Shown: positions 26,391 to 35,464, counted from the first letter of the stretch. The stretch: DNA of 64,000 nucleotides from SOIL31 sp964636815 (GCA_964636815.1 CAZWTF010000001.1:186001-250000); one strand, 5' to 3'. Numbers and translations are program-made. Notes: generated from the letters alone by a model not told the origin.

Positions 26391-26420
26391 TTGCAGTTTG
26401 TCAATTTGGATTGGTATGCT
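26391..26420 (+). promoter_or_regulatory. Possible promoter
   Basis: TTGCAG, an 18-bp spacer, TATGCT, upstream of the hydrolase ATG at 26474. Confidence 0.4.
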
Positions 26421-26473
26421 AAGGGTAGAAAAAGAAAGGTTAAAAAAGGGTTTTTAAACAATTAGGGGAAGTA

Positions 26474-27550
26474 ATGTTTCCATATAAAAAGGCTAAAATG
26501 CCGGCAATGATGCGACTGAGTCGCTCTGTTGCTCTTTTATTATCTATTTTTTATTTCTGGATGCCAGCTCTTAATGGGGCTATAGATAATATGTATGGTC
26601 ATGTTATTCCAGAAAAGACTAAAACAGCTCATGGGGTTGTTGTTGAACATATTCTTTTATATCCCCAAGAAGCACATGATTCCTTAAAGCGTATTGCTCG
26701 CAGAGGTATGCTTGTACGATCTGACGATGCAAGAGCAACTATTTTGGTATGTCATGGTTTTATGTGTGACAAGTACGACGTTGGGGTATTACGACGTATT
26801 TTTAAAACAAAGCAGTTTAATGTTATGACGTTTGATTTCCGTGCTCATGGTCAAGATGGTGAAGGTCAATATTGTACCTTTGGGCGTGATGAGGCGTTGG
26901 ATGTGACAGCTGCGGCAAAGTTTTTAAGAAATCATCCAGACTTGTCTGATAAGCCACTTTTTGCCTATGGGTTTTCTATGGGAGCAGTTTCTGCTATCGA
27001 AGCTCAAAGTCAGTGTTCAGAATTGTTTGATGCAATGATTTTGGATTGTCCATTTGATTCAAGTGAAAGAGTGATTAAAATGGGGCTTGAATGCCTCAAG
27101 TGTTCTCTTTTTGGATATGAATTTGATTTGCCAGGTAGAGATCTGTTGCAAAAATATGCTTTTCACCCATATGTTCAGGCGCTTGTTAAAGCGGTATTGA
27201 AAACCGTTGCGCAGTTGGATGCGACTGGTGTGAGTACAAATTTTTGCCCAATACATCCAGCTGAATCAGCGAGAAACATTACAGTTCCAGTATTTTTGAT
27301 TCATTGTAAAAATGATCAAAAAGTTTCAGTTGATCAAGTAAGAAATGTATACGAAGCTCTTGCTGGATATAAGCGGTGGTGGTTAACTAATGGTCGTCGT
27401 CATTATGATTCATTTTTCTATAATCCAGAAAAATATATTGAGAATGTACGAGAATTTTTTAATCAGTTTCTTGATGGTGAGTTAGAAGGAATGGAACAGA
27501 CTGGAATTATTGAAGATGGCGACGAGGATGAACATTTGTTTGGTGGGTAA
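26474..27550 (+). CDS. Exported alpha/beta hydrolase
   Basis: 358 residues. A signal peptide or anchor at about 12-36 (RLSRSVALLLSIFYFWMPALNGA). The fold shows ATILVCHGFMCDKYD (oxyanion), FNVMTFDFRAHGQDGEG, the nucleophile elbow AYGFSMGAVSAIEA (serine of GFSMG), DCPFDSS after strand 6, an acid in FLIHCKNDQKVS and the histidine in NGRRHYDSFF. It is related to serine aminopeptidase/acylglycerol lipase-type S33 hydrolases. Substrate unknown. The acidic C-terminus (EDGDEDEH) is unusual. AGGGGAA precedes the ATG. The thioredoxin-fold gene follows 21 bases downstream, probably in the same transcript. Confidence 0.78.
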   Translation: MFPYKKAKMPAMMRLSRSVALLLSIFYFWMPALNGAIDNMYGHVIPEKTKTAHGVVVEHILLYPQEAHDSLKRIARRGMLVRSDDARATILVCHGFMCDKYDVGVLRRIFKTKQFNVMTFDFRAHGQDGEGQYCTFGRDEALDVTAAAKFLRNHPDLSDKPLFAYGFSMGAVSAIEAQSQCSELFDAMILDCPFDSSERVIKMGLECLKCSLFGYEFDLPGRDLLQKYAFHPYVQALVKAVLKTVAQLDATGVSTNFCPIHPAESARNITVPVFLIHCKNDQKVSVDQVRNVYEALAGYKRWWLTNGRRHYDSFFYNPEKYIENVREFFNQFLDGELEGMEQTGIIEDGDEDEHLFGG

Positions 27551-27571
27551 TAAACAATATAAAGGAACGTA

Positions 27572-28132
27572 ATGAATAAAAAATTAATAGTGTTGATGAC
27601 TGCATGTGTGATGATGAGTGGCGTTGTGTGCGCAAAAATGAAATCAGTTAATTCACGCAGAGATTTTGAACAGAATGTCGCTCATGAAAGTATGGTAGTA
27701 GCTTTATTTTATGATTACAAGGATAAAGGCTTAACGCAAATGTATGAAGATGTGAGTAAAGTTCAAAGATTTGATGACGCTGATGTTATGTTTTTACGGG
27801 TAAATGCTGCACGCCCAGAACTTAATCAGGTTGCTGAATTATATGGTATTACTGCTACTGCAATGCCAACTATTATATTGTTCAATAAAGGAAAGCGCTT
27901 GTCTCAGGCAAAAGGGCGTGCTGAAACAGTACTCTCTGGTAAGATTGCTCGTGGTGAATTAGAAGGAATAATCAATGTTCATTTTGGCGCAGAAATGGAT
28001 AAATACATTGCAAATAAAAATGCAAAAAATAGTAACAGATTAGCGCAAGAGAAAGAATCTTGGAAAGCGTATTATTACCCGCGTAATACATTTGTAAATA
28101 GTTATGGTCCAGAAGAACGTGATTTGGAATAA
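27572..28132 (+). CDS. Exported thioredoxin-fold protein without active-site cysteines
   Basis: 186 residues. The signal peptide ends VVCA. The domain has the thioredoxin order: strand VVALFYDYKD where WCGPC would follow, helix, VMFLRVNAARPELNQVAELYGITATAMPTIILFNKGK with the cis-proline (AMPT) and the next strand. The CxxC is replaced by a YDYKDKGL stretch, so no redox activity is expected; such proteins usually bind partners or assist folding. The C-terminal extension is charged and Tyr-rich. It lies directly behind the exported hydrolase. Confidence 0.72.
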   Translation: MNKKLIVLMTACVMMSGVVCAKMKSVNSRRDFEQNVAHESMVVALFYDYKDKGLTQMYEDVSKVQRFDDADVMFLRVNAARPELNQVAELYGITATAMPTIILFNKGKRLSQAKGRAETVLSGKIARGELEGIINVHFGAEMDKYIANKNAKNSNRLAQEKESWKAYYYPRNTFVNSYGPEERDLE

Positions 28133-28133
28133 T

Positions 28134-28235
28134 CCTTCGATACATTTTTTGAAGACAAAAAACACTCAGGATGATCGGAAGAAATTATTTTTCCGCTCGC
28201 CCTGAGTGTTCTACGTAGTAGAACGTATCGAAGGG
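28134..28235. repeat. Dispersed inverted repeat R1, copy 2
   Basis: CCTTCGATACATTTTTTGA...GTATCGAAGGG with inner arms ACACTCAGGATGATCGG and CCGCTCGCCCTGAGTGT. It is the reverse complement of copy 1 (1783-1903). It starts 1 base after the stop of the gene at 27572 and may act as its terminator. Confidence 0.75.
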
Positions 28236-28308
28236 TGCTTTTTACGCAGAGCCTTTTTTTTGGTACTCTTGATTTAATCATAGGTACTTATTTTATGGAG
28301 AAATGTAT

Positions 28309-29817
28309 ATGCTTACCATTTCAGTTTCAACTGAAAATTTATTATCACAAAAGGTTGACTGTTACGCTTATATTGTTGAAAAAAAATTTGATGTAGCGCA
28401 ATTACATGAGGTTACAAAAGTATGCCCGGAGTTTGCTGATGTTATTAAACATCGTGGTTTTACAGGAAGCTTGCAAGATGTAGTTTCTATTCCATTTTCT
28501 CATGAAGGCAGAATCGCTTTTTGTATTGTTGTTGGAATGGGTGATAATTCTGCAAAAGGAGTCTCAACTGTTGAGCGCTATCGCCGTGCGTTGGGGCAAC
28601 TTGCTAAAGAGATACGTGCATGTAAAGGCACCTCGGTAGCTTTGAGCTGCGCTACAAATTTACTTGGTAATGTTACGCATGAATATTGTGCTGAACAAAC
28701 CGTGATAACATTAAAAACAGCAGAGTATCATTTTGATGATTATATCACAGAAAAATCACGCAAAGAAAAATCTTTTGCAAAAATAGTTTTAGTGACTGAT
28801 TTTGAGTATCAACATCAAGTGCAACAAGGTATTAATAAAGGAACTATTGTTGGTGATGCTGTTAACCAAGCACGTCATTGGATTGATATGCCACCGTCAC
28901 ATTTTACGCCTGGACATTTAGTAGAAAAAGCACAAGAAATTGCTCAGCGTAACAATTTAAAAGTTACTGCATTTGGCGAGCAAGAAATTATTGATATGGG
29001 TATGGGTGGTTTAGCATCTGTCTCGCGTGGATCAGATATTGATTGTGCGCTTATTATTCTTGAATATAAAGCAACATCAGCTAACGCACCGACACTTTGT
29101 TTTGTTGGAAAAGGTATTACGTTTGATTCTGGTGGGTTAAGTTTAAAACCAGCAGATTCTATGGAAACAATGAAAGAAGATATGTCAGGCGCAGCAGCAG
29201 TAATTTGTGCCATTGATGCACTTGCACAGTTAAAGCCTGATATTAATATTGTTGTGATTGCACCAACATCAGAAAACTTACCGAGTGGACATGCAACAAA
29301 ACCTGGTGATATTGTAAAATTCTATAACGGAAAAACAGCAGAAATTAAAAACACTGATGCAGAAGGGCGTTTAATTTTAGCTGATGCGCTTTCTTATGCA
29401 GTGAAACATTATAAACCAGATGCAATGGTGGATTTAGCAACATTGACCGGTGCATGTGCGTATGCGCTTGGACCTGTGTATAGTGGGTTGTTTAGTGATC
29501 ATACTGACTTGATTGCAAAATTGCAGGCGGCGGCGAATATTTCCGGTGATCGTTTATGGCAAATGCCAATGGGTGATGATTATAAAAAAGCGATAACATC
29601 AACCGTTGCTGATATGTGTAATATTGGTAGTAAGCAAATTAGAGCGGGCGGTACAACTGCTGCGCATTTCTTGCAAAACTTTGTTGATGATACTGTGTGG
29701 GCCCATATTGATATTGCAGGCACTGCATTTGATGTACCAAATATTTCTTATTTCCGTCCTGGTGGAACAGGAGTTGGTGTGAGATTGTTGGTTGCTTTGG
29801 CAATGAACTGGAAATAA
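28309..29817 (+). CDS. pepA: Leucyl aminopeptidase (M17)
   Basis: 502 residues from ATG 28309 (GGAG 8 bases upstream; the ATG at 28303 is too close to it). The N-terminal domain (about 1-165) is less conserved. The catalytic domain has CFVGKGITFDSGGLSLKPADSMETMKEDMSGAAAV, supplying the metal-binding Lys and Asp residues, and the signature NTDAEGRLILADAL, plus the C-terminal GGTTAAHFLQNF. It removes N-terminal residues from peptides in the cytosol with two metal ions and works as a hexamer. In a host-dependent organism it would finish the breakdown of imported peptides. No neighbours in operon. Confidence 0.96.
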   Translation: MLTISVSTENLLSQKVDCYAYIVEKKFDVAQLHEVTKVCPEFADVIKHRGFTGSLQDVVSIPFSHEGRIAFCIVVGMGDNSAKGVSTVERYRRALGQLAKEIRACKGTSVALSCATNLLGNVTHEYCAEQTVITLKTAEYHFDDYITEKSRKEKSFAKIVLVTDFEYQHQVQQGINKGTIVGDAVNQARHWIDMPPSHFTPGHLVEKAQEIAQRNNLKVTAFGEQEIIDMGMGGLASVSRGSDIDCALIILEYKATSANAPTLCFVGKGITFDSGGLSLKPADSMETMKEDMSGAAAVICAIDALAQLKPDINIVVIAPTSENLPSGHATKPGDIVKFYNGKTAEIKNTDAEGRLILADALSYAVKHYKPDAMVDLATLTGACAYALGPVYSGLFSDHTDLIAKLQAAANISGDRLWQMPMGDDYKKAITSTVADMCNIGSKQIRAGGTTAAHFLQNFVDDTVWAHIDIAGTAFDVPNISYFRPGGTGVGVRLLVALAMNWK

Positions 29818-29847
29818 AACTGTTAATATTGTGATATTAAAAAGATT

Positions 29848-29871
29848 GGTGGGCTTATGCCCACCTTTTTT
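29848..29871 (+). terminator. Intrinsic terminator of pepA
   Basis: GGTGGGC TTAT GCCCACC followed by T6; 7-bp stem. Confidence 0.88.
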
Positions 29872-29999
29872 GTTGTACGCTCGTTTCGCATAACGCAATT
29901 GATTTTGTAAACATTACATACATTGTGGAAAATATGGATTGTGTATAAAGATTTATGAGACCTTATTATAAAAATAAGAAAAAATCATAAGGAGAAAGA

Positions 30000-31358
30000 A
30001 TGAAGATTTCTAGAAATATAATTATAACGATGCTGATTGTTTTGATTGTAAGCTCATTGAGTGCAAAACAGGCAGCTAAAACAACAGCAACCATGCAGCC
30101 AGTTACGCCTGTGCAACCAATAAACCGTCCCGTAGAAAATCGTCCTGTAGAACGACCAATACAATCTCAAGTAAAAGAAAGTTCGTTTGCACGCGCGCTG
30201 AGAATTATAAGAACAGAAATGCGCTCTGACTATGTATTAAAAAATAATAAATTTACTCAGAATTTTATCAATTTTGTGAGAGATGGTGTGCAAGGTGGTG
30301 AGTATGCGGATGTTTTTGCAAAAGCTTTGTTAGAAGCTGGAGCATATTTGCATATAACGTTTACAGGAGATAATGCAATTGATCGTACTATAGTGACTGA
30401 TATACATGCAGAAATTGATCGTCAGGTGCAATTATTATTTCCCAAAAATATGTCTCAGTTGGATAAGCCTGTAGAGCAAAAAAAACCAACAGGTTCTGCA
30501 ATACATTTCGTTCCAACAGAAACATATGCGTTAAAAGAGTATAATTTATGTCCGTTATTTGGAAATAATGTTGGTCATTATTCTGTTTTTAATGCAAAAG
30601 CGCGGACATCATCAGGTGGAACTGTGGCTCGTTTTGAATATGAAAATGTGAATCAAGCTGCGCCTTGTGTTGTTCAATTAGGCAGATATGGCAATTGGAA
30701 TAGAACCTTGATGCAATATAAAACGCTTGATCAATTCGAACTTGCTGATAAAACTGGGTTGTCAGCAGCTATGTGTGGAGGGCTTTCATTGAATAATGGA
30801 CGATTAATTCGCGATTATGCGCTCACTGGTAATGTGCAGCGCTTCAATAATATGCATAACATAAAAGATGCAGAACAATTCTTACGCAAACTTAATATTG
30901 GTGATTGGCTTAATGCAGAAGTGTTGCGAGATAATCTTGTCCGTGTGCAGCAAGAGCTTGGGGTTGATGGTGTTAATGTTTCAGTGGTAAGTTCGGTGTC
31001 TCTGTTTGATTCTCAGTTAGATAAAAAGCCAGGATTTGCTGTATTTAGTCCAGAAGAGTTTGCTTATGCACAACAAGTTAAAGCAGTAATTCGCGATGGT
31101 CTTAAACAGAATGATTATATTCATATTATGATTATTGGTAATGAAGAAGCTGTAGAATCTTTAGGGCATTATTTTTGTTTTGCAATTATTAAAGTGGGTA
31201 ATCAAATACAATATGTTGTATTAGACACCATACCAAGCGCATATCATTTGCAAGAAGGATCACATGAAAGAGATCGATTAATGTTTGTTATTGATAATAT
31301 TGAAAAAGGAATCTCGTCGATTAATGTAACTAACTTGCGTGTAAGGTTTATAAGTTAA
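30000..31358 (+). CDS. Exported protein with possible C-H-D cysteine hydrolase domain
   Basis: 452 residues. A signal peptide (MKISRNIIITMLIVLIVSSLSA) is followed by a Pro-rich linker with repeated RPVE/RPI units (about 33-58), then a helical domain. The C-terminal half contains SAAMCGGLSLNNG (Cys259 at a helix start), SLGHYFCFAIIK (His390) and QYVVLDTIPS (Asp409): the Cys-His-Asp order and the GHYFCFAI strand resemble papain-fold peptidases or deubiquitinases. No specific family is recognised and the catalytic reading is inference. GGAG precedes the ATG. Confidence 0.5.
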   Translation: MKISRNIIITMLIVLIVSSLSAKQAAKTTATMQPVTPVQPINRPVENRPVERPIQSQVKESSFARALRIIRTEMRSDYVLKNNKFTQNFINFVRDGVQGGEYADVFAKALLEAGAYLHITFTGDNAIDRTIVTDIHAEIDRQVQLLFPKNMSQLDKPVEQKKPTGSAIHFVPTETYALKEYNLCPLFGNNVGHYSVFNAKARTSSGGTVARFEYENVNQAAPCVVQLGRYGNWNRTLMQYKTLDQFELADKTGLSAAMCGGLSLNNGRLIRDYALTGNVQRFNNMHNIKDAEQFLRKLNIGDWLNAEVLRDNLVRVQQELGVDGVNVSVVSSVSLFDSQLDKKPGFAVFSPEEFAYAQQVKAVIRDGLKQNDYIHIMIIGNEEAVESLGHYFCFAIIKVGNQIQYVVLDTIPSAYHLQEGSHERDRLMFVIDNIEKGISSINVTNLRVRFIS

Positions 31359-31376
31359 AAATAGATTTTTGTGTAT

Positions 31377-31418
31377 AAAAACCATCTTTAAATATTAAAA
31401 AATTTGAAGATGGTTTTT
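31377..31418. terminator. Bidirectional terminator
   Basis: AAAACCATCTTTAAA pairs with its complement around 31402-31416 (one mismatch region), with A/T runs outside; between convergent genes. Confidence 0.65.
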
Positions 31419-31430
31419 ATATTTTAAAAA

Positions 31431-32207
31431 TTATTCAGCTGTGTTGGTAAAGTTTTTGGTGAACAGATCTTCTTCAATTTCTAGTTCTGCTGCATGTATA
31501 CGTTTCCATTCACCAAGTGAAATAGAAAAATGTGGCAGCGCAAGTTTGAGCATTGCTTGTGCATACATTCTGATTTCGTATTGAGCACCAGCATGCAAGC
31601 GGAGTTTAAGAAAATGCATGAGAGAATGTAAGTTGCATGTGAAGATAAATTCTGTGTATGTGCAGAGTGGTAATACGCTGCGTGCAATTTCTCTACCAAT
31701 ACCATTTTCTAATAAGTATTCATATGCTTGTACGCTGTGAGCGATTGATTCTTTAAATTTTTGCGTAAACTCTTCATTATCAAATGAACCGATTGAAGCT
31801 TGTTTGTTTTTAAGATCTTGTGAACGCCATTTTGGTGGTACATAAAATTCAAGTGATGCTTTGACATAGCGGTAACTGATTTCATTGTATGAATTCATGC
31901 GGTGACGCATCCATTGACGTGCTACAAAAATAGGAGCTTTTATGCGGAAAGAAAGTTGGTTGTGTTCAAAAGGACTTGTGTGGTTATGTTCCATTAAAAA
32001 ACTAATCAGTTTTTTGTCACGTTCAGTTACTTCTGTTGAAACTTTACCGTAAGAAACACGTGCAGCATTAACAACGTCAAGATCAGATCCAGATACGCGA
32101 ACAAGTTCAACAGAACTGATGGTGTCGTTAAGTGGATCGATATTGTTAATTGGTGCAGAGTATTCTAAAACATCATGCGCATTAAATGCAGGTTTTATGG
32201 GTTCCAT
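31431..32207 (-). CDS. thyX: FAD-dependent thymidylate synthase ThyX
   Basis: 258 residues; makes dTMP from dUMP with methylene-tetrahydrofolate and FAD/NADPH. The ThyX signature RHRxxSxNExSxRY is present as RHRMNSYNEISYRY. Upstream NHTSPFEHNQLSFRIKAPIFVARQW and downstream FTCNLHSLMHFLKLRLHAGAQYEIR also fit the family. Slightly longer than the 220-residue minimum. It stands downstream of ftsW, 61 bases away on the same strand. Confidence 0.96.
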   Translation of the reverse strand: MEPIKPAFNAHDVLEYSAPINNIDPLNDTISSVELVRVSGSDLDVVNAARVSYGKVSTEVTERDKKLISFLMEHNHTSPFEHNQLSFRIKAPIFVARQWMRHRMNSYNEISYRYVKASLEFYVPPKWRSQDLKNKQASIGSFDNEEFTQKFKESIAHSVQAYEYLLENGIGREIARSVLPLCTYTEFIFTCNLHSLMHFLKLRLHAGAQYEIRMYAQAMLKLALPHFSISLGEWKRIHAAELEIEEDLFTKNFTNTAE

Positions 32208-32268
32208 TTTTATGCCTTTTTATAAAAAGTTATTATTGCAATAATAAACAAAAAAACAGTTTACATTT

Positions 32269-33381
32269 TTAAGCTGTTTTTTTGTTATAAACCATGTTGA
32301 TAATAACACCGATCATAAAAAGATAACAGACCAATGATGTATTTCCGTAACTAACAAAAGGCATACCAACCCCTTTGGTTGGTGCTAATCCAGTTGCAAC
32401 TGCCATATTCATGACTGTTTGCAGATGAATAAGAATCATAAAACCAAGCGTGACCAATGTGCTGAATGTATCAGTGAGTTGATGTGCGATGCGTATGCCA
32501 AAATAAAGGAGAATAATAAATAAGGTAATTAAAAAAAGACATCCAATTAATCCTGTTTCTTCTGCAATAATAGAGAATATAAAATCAGTATGTTGCATTG
32601 GTAGATAGAAAAATTTTTGACGTGAATGTGCGATGCCAATTCCTAGCCAACCGCCAGAACCAATAGCAATTAATGATTGGATAATTTGAAAGCCCGCACC
32701 CCTTGGATCTTGCCATGGGTTTAAGAATGTCATAACACGTTGCAAGCGATACGGTCTGAAGAGAATTAAAAATACTGCGCTTATTGCTAGTGCTAATAAT
32801 GTCATAATAACATGTTTAATTTGTGCATGTGCGCAAAAAAATAAAATAATTGTGGTGAGTAATAATGTTACGGTCATGCCAAAATCAGGCTGTTTGAGTA
32901 GGGCGATGCACATAGTGCTAATGAAGAGCGCAAATGGGATAAAATGTTTGAATGTGATTGTTCCTTTGACGGTTTTTTTTTCAAGAAAATACGCAACATA
33001 AAACAGTAAAGTTATTTTAAGTAGTTCACTGGGTTGGAATGAAAAACCTGAAAATGTAAGCCATCTACTTGATCCATGAATAGTACGAGAAAATTTTGGT
33101 AGCAGGGTGATGAGAACTAAAAAAAGTGAACCAAGAAATAAGAAGGGTGCATTTTTTTTAATAAAACTGAGTGGAATAGTTCTACCAATGCAGAGTGCAA
33201 TGAGTCCTAACAATAGACCTGCAAATTGTCGTTTTACAAAAAAAAGAGATGTGCCAAATGTTTCTAATGCGTACACGGAACTTGATGAATATACAAAGAG
33301 GCATCCGATGAGAATGAGTGTTGCAATTATCGTGAGAAATACTTGCAGATCTCCGTATAGAGGTAATTTTTTTGAAATCAT
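32269..33381 (-). CDS. ftsW: FtsW/RodA-type SEDS glycosyltransferase
   Basis: 370 residues from ATG 33381 (MISKKLPLYGD); a start at 33423 would translate part of repeat R3. About ten membrane helices. SEDS motifs: VYSSSSVYAL, SSRWLTFSGFSFQPSELLKI, QPDFGMTVTLL, GGWLGIGIAHSRQKFFYLPMQHTDFIFSIIAEETGLIG, GVGMPFVSYGNTSLV. It polymerises lipid II glycans; its position directly behind murD favours the division enzyme FtsW over RodA. Confidence 0.93.
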   Translation of the reverse strand: MISKKLPLYGDLQVFLTIIATLILIGCLFVYSSSSVYALETFGTSLFFVKRQFAGLLLGLIALCIGRTIPLSFIKKNAPFLFLGSLFLVLITLLPKFSRTIHGSSRWLTFSGFSFQPSELLKITLLFYVAYFLEKKTVKGTITFKHFIPFALFISTMCIALLKQPDFGMTVTLLLTTIILFFCAHAQIKHVIMTLLALAISAVFLILFRPYRLQRVMTFLNPWQDPRGAGFQIIQSLIAIGSGGWLGIGIAHSRQKFFYLPMQHTDFIFSIIAEETGLIGCLFLITLFIILLYFGIRIAHQLTDTFSTLVTLGFMILIHLQTVMNMAVATGLAPTKGVGMPFVSYGNTSLVCYLFMIGVIINMVYNKKTA

Positions 33382-33400
33382 AATTTTAACCCAATTTTTC

Positions 33401-33456
33401 CCCCAATTTTCGTTCCACTTCAATCGGGGTCCCCATCGAAGAGTATTGAAGATGGG
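33401..33456. repeat. Dispersed repeat R3, copy 2, at the murD-ftsW junction
   Basis: CCCCAATTTTCGTTCCAC...AATCGGGG then TCCCCATCGAAGAGTA...GATGGGG, matching 19875-19929. It encodes the last dozen codons of murD and lies just before ftsW. Confidence 0.7.
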
Positions 33457-34844
33457 GTAGAATTGTGGGCCCCATTTTTAATGAAGTTCATTACTAATTC
33501 TTTAAAATGTCTTCCTCGTTGTTCATAGTTTTCATAGAGATCATAACTGCTTCCCGCAGGAGATAGCAATACACAATCTCCGGATGTTGTCAGAAGTGTG
33601 CAAGCATTAACGGCATCGTTGAGTGTAGCAAAAGAAGTTGCGGGGATATTGTTGACAATACACATGTTATATAGCGCTTCTGCTTCTTTGCCAAAACAGT
33701 AGATATGTTTTACCTGACGTTGCAGTTGTTTAATAAATGGTGCACGATCAACGCCTTTACTGAGTCCACCAAGAAAAAGATGAAGAGGGCGGTTGCGTAG
33801 TTTTGCAACAGCAGCAAGTGTTGATGCGGTGGTGGTTGCTTTTGAATCATTATAAAAATCTATATTGTTAATGGCACCAATTTTTTCAATGCGGTGTTCA
33901 GGTAATTGTACTGTATGAGCGATTGTTTGTAATGCTGTGGTATGTAAGTTGAGTAAATCGCAAGCGGCCGTGAGCAGTAAAATATTATCAATAAATGTAA
34001 GGTCAATGAGTGCAGGTGTTAATTCCATAATTGGTTCATATATGCCTTGGGCATAACGCATGACGGTATTATTTGTAAGATAATAAATTTGTTCATTATC
34101 ACTGCATGAACTGAGTTCATGCATATTAGGACAATCTTTAATAAAATAAGAGCGTTTGCGACCATCAACTGGGGCATGCATTTTATTGCGTAGTGCAAAA
34201 TGCACCAATGATAGTTGATGTTTTGTTTGATGTGCAACTATATTTTCTTTGGCTAAAAAATATTCATTTTCATCCGCATGATGATCAAGATGATTGGGAT
34301 GGAAATTGGTCCAGAGAGCAAGGTGTGGTGCGAACTGTTTGCAGTAATTAAGTTGAAAACTTGAAACTTCTATAATAGCGTAATCGACACTGTTTTGTTG
34401 ATTGATCAGGTCAAAGGTGGGAATGCCAATATTACCTCCGATAGCAACAGGAATGGATAGTTCTTTACATATTTGGCCAAGAATATGTGTTGTTGATGTT
34501 TTACCAATGCTTCCAGTGATGGCAATAATTGGTTTTTTAAATGCAGTGTAAAAAAAATCCAGTTCATGAAACCATTTATCCTTATGTGTCGCGTAACACA
34601 TTTGAGATATGTTAATCCCTGGGGAAGGAATAATGATGTCACAAGAATTAAAAAATGTTTTTTGCACCTGCTCGCTATACCACGTGATATTTTTTTCTTG
34701 TAAATAACGTAATTCTATTTCTGTTGGCGTACGCTTATCCATGATGCTCAGTTGGTAACCTTGAGCATGTAAATAATCAATTGCCGATTTGCCGACAACC
34801 CCAAAACCCCATATACCAATATGTTTATTTTTAGTAATAATCAC
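33420..34844 (-). CDS. murD: UDP-N-acetylmuramoylalanine-D-glutamate ligase
   Basis: 474 residues from GTG 34844; GAGGT lies 4 bases upstream, inside the end of the zinc-finger gene, whose TGA overlaps this start (GTGA). MurD adds D-glutamate to UDP-MurNAc-L-alanine in the cytosol. Seen: IGIWGFGVVGKSAIDYL, the ATP loop AITGSIGKTSTTHIL, WTNFHPNHLDHHADENEY, FYNDSKATTTASTLAA, LLSPAGSSYDLYENYEQRGRHF. The C-terminal 12 or so residues (to FDGDPD) come from repeat R3. ftsW follows, forming a division/cell-wall operon. Confidence 0.95.
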   Translation of the reverse strand: MIITKNKHIGIWGFGVVGKSAIDYLHAQGYQLSIMDKRTPTEIELRYLQEKNITWYSEQVQKTFFNSCDIIIPSPGINISQMCYATHKDKWFHELDFFYTAFKKPIIAITGSIGKTSTTHILGQICKELSIPVAIGGNIGIPTFDLINQQNSVDYAIIEVSSFQLNYCKQFAPHLALWTNFHPNHLDHHADENEYFLAKENIVAHQTKHQLSLVHFALRNKMHAPVDGRKRSYFIKDCPNMHELSSCSDNEQIYYLTNNTVMRYAQGIYEPIMELTPALIDLTFIDNILLLTAACDLLNLHTTALQTIAHTVQLPEHRIEKIGAINNIDFYNDSKATTTASTLAAVAKLRNRPLHLFLGGLSKGVDRAPFIKQLQRQVKHIYCFGKEAEALYNMCIVNNIPATSFATLNDAVNACTLLTTSGDCVLLSPAGSSYDLYENYEQRGRHFKELVMNFIKNGAHNSTPSSILFDGDPD

Positions 34845-35464
34845 GATACCTCATATTCATATAATTCGTTTTCAAATAAAGGATTTATTGGTTGATATAT
34901 AGAAGTAGCTGGAACAGGGTTTCTTTTGTCAGCATAGTGTGTCCATGTATGTGAGAAGAGACTGCTTCTGTGGGCGTAGCGTTTGGGGCATTCAGAGCAG
35001 GCATATGGCTTTGTTGTAGAATGTGTATACGCGTGTGCTGTGAGATTGCTTTTGAAATGAAACCTTTCCCCGCATTTAGTGCAGGCGTATGGCTTTTTTC
35101 TCAAATGTCTTTGTTCATGTGCGGCAAGATTGCCTTTTCTGTAAAAGCTTTTATTGCAGGTGACACAGCTATATGGCTTCACTCCAGAGTGTATTAGCAT
35201 ATGTGCAATAAGATTGCCTTGATAAGTAAAACGTTTATCACATTTGGTACAAGGGTACGGTTTTTCTCCAGAATGCGTTCGTTCATGTGCGGTAAGATTA
35301 CTTTTTTTAGAAAAGCTTTTCGTGCATGTCGTACAGTTATATCGTTTGTTACCAGGATGTGTTTGTTTATGTTTTATGATTTGCATTGTGTTCAGATAAT
35401 TATGTTGTAGCGATACAGCAAATAATAATAAAAATAATGATTTAGATAACATATTATTTTTCAT
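34841..35464 (-). CDS. Exported C2H2 zinc-finger protein 1 (five fingers)
   Basis: 207 residues. A signal peptide (KSLFLLLFAVSLQHNYLNT) is followed by MQIIKHKQTH, which looks like the back half of a finger. Five complete C-x2-C-x12-H-x3-H fingers follow at 28-residue spacing with eukaryote-style linkers (HSGEKPYPC, HSGVKPYSC). The tail TSIYQPINPLFENELYEYEVS shares its IYxPxxPLFE core with the two paralogues upstream. In eukaryotes such arrays bind DNA in a base-specific way. With a signal peptide, a DNA-binding effector acting in the host nucleus is the obvious hypothesis; export beyond the periplasm is not proven. It overlaps the murD start by 4 bases. Confidence 0.85.
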   Translation of the reverse strand: MKNNMLSKSLFLLLFAVSLQHNYLNTMQIIKHKQTHPGNKRYNCTTCTKSFSKKSNLTAHERTHSGEKPYPCTKCDKRFTYQGNLIAHMLIHSGVKPYSCVTCNKSFYRKGNLAAHEQRHLRKKPYACTKCGERFHFKSNLTAHAYTHSTTKPYACSECPKRYAHRSSLFSHTWTHYADKRNPVPATSIYQPINPLFENELYEYEVS

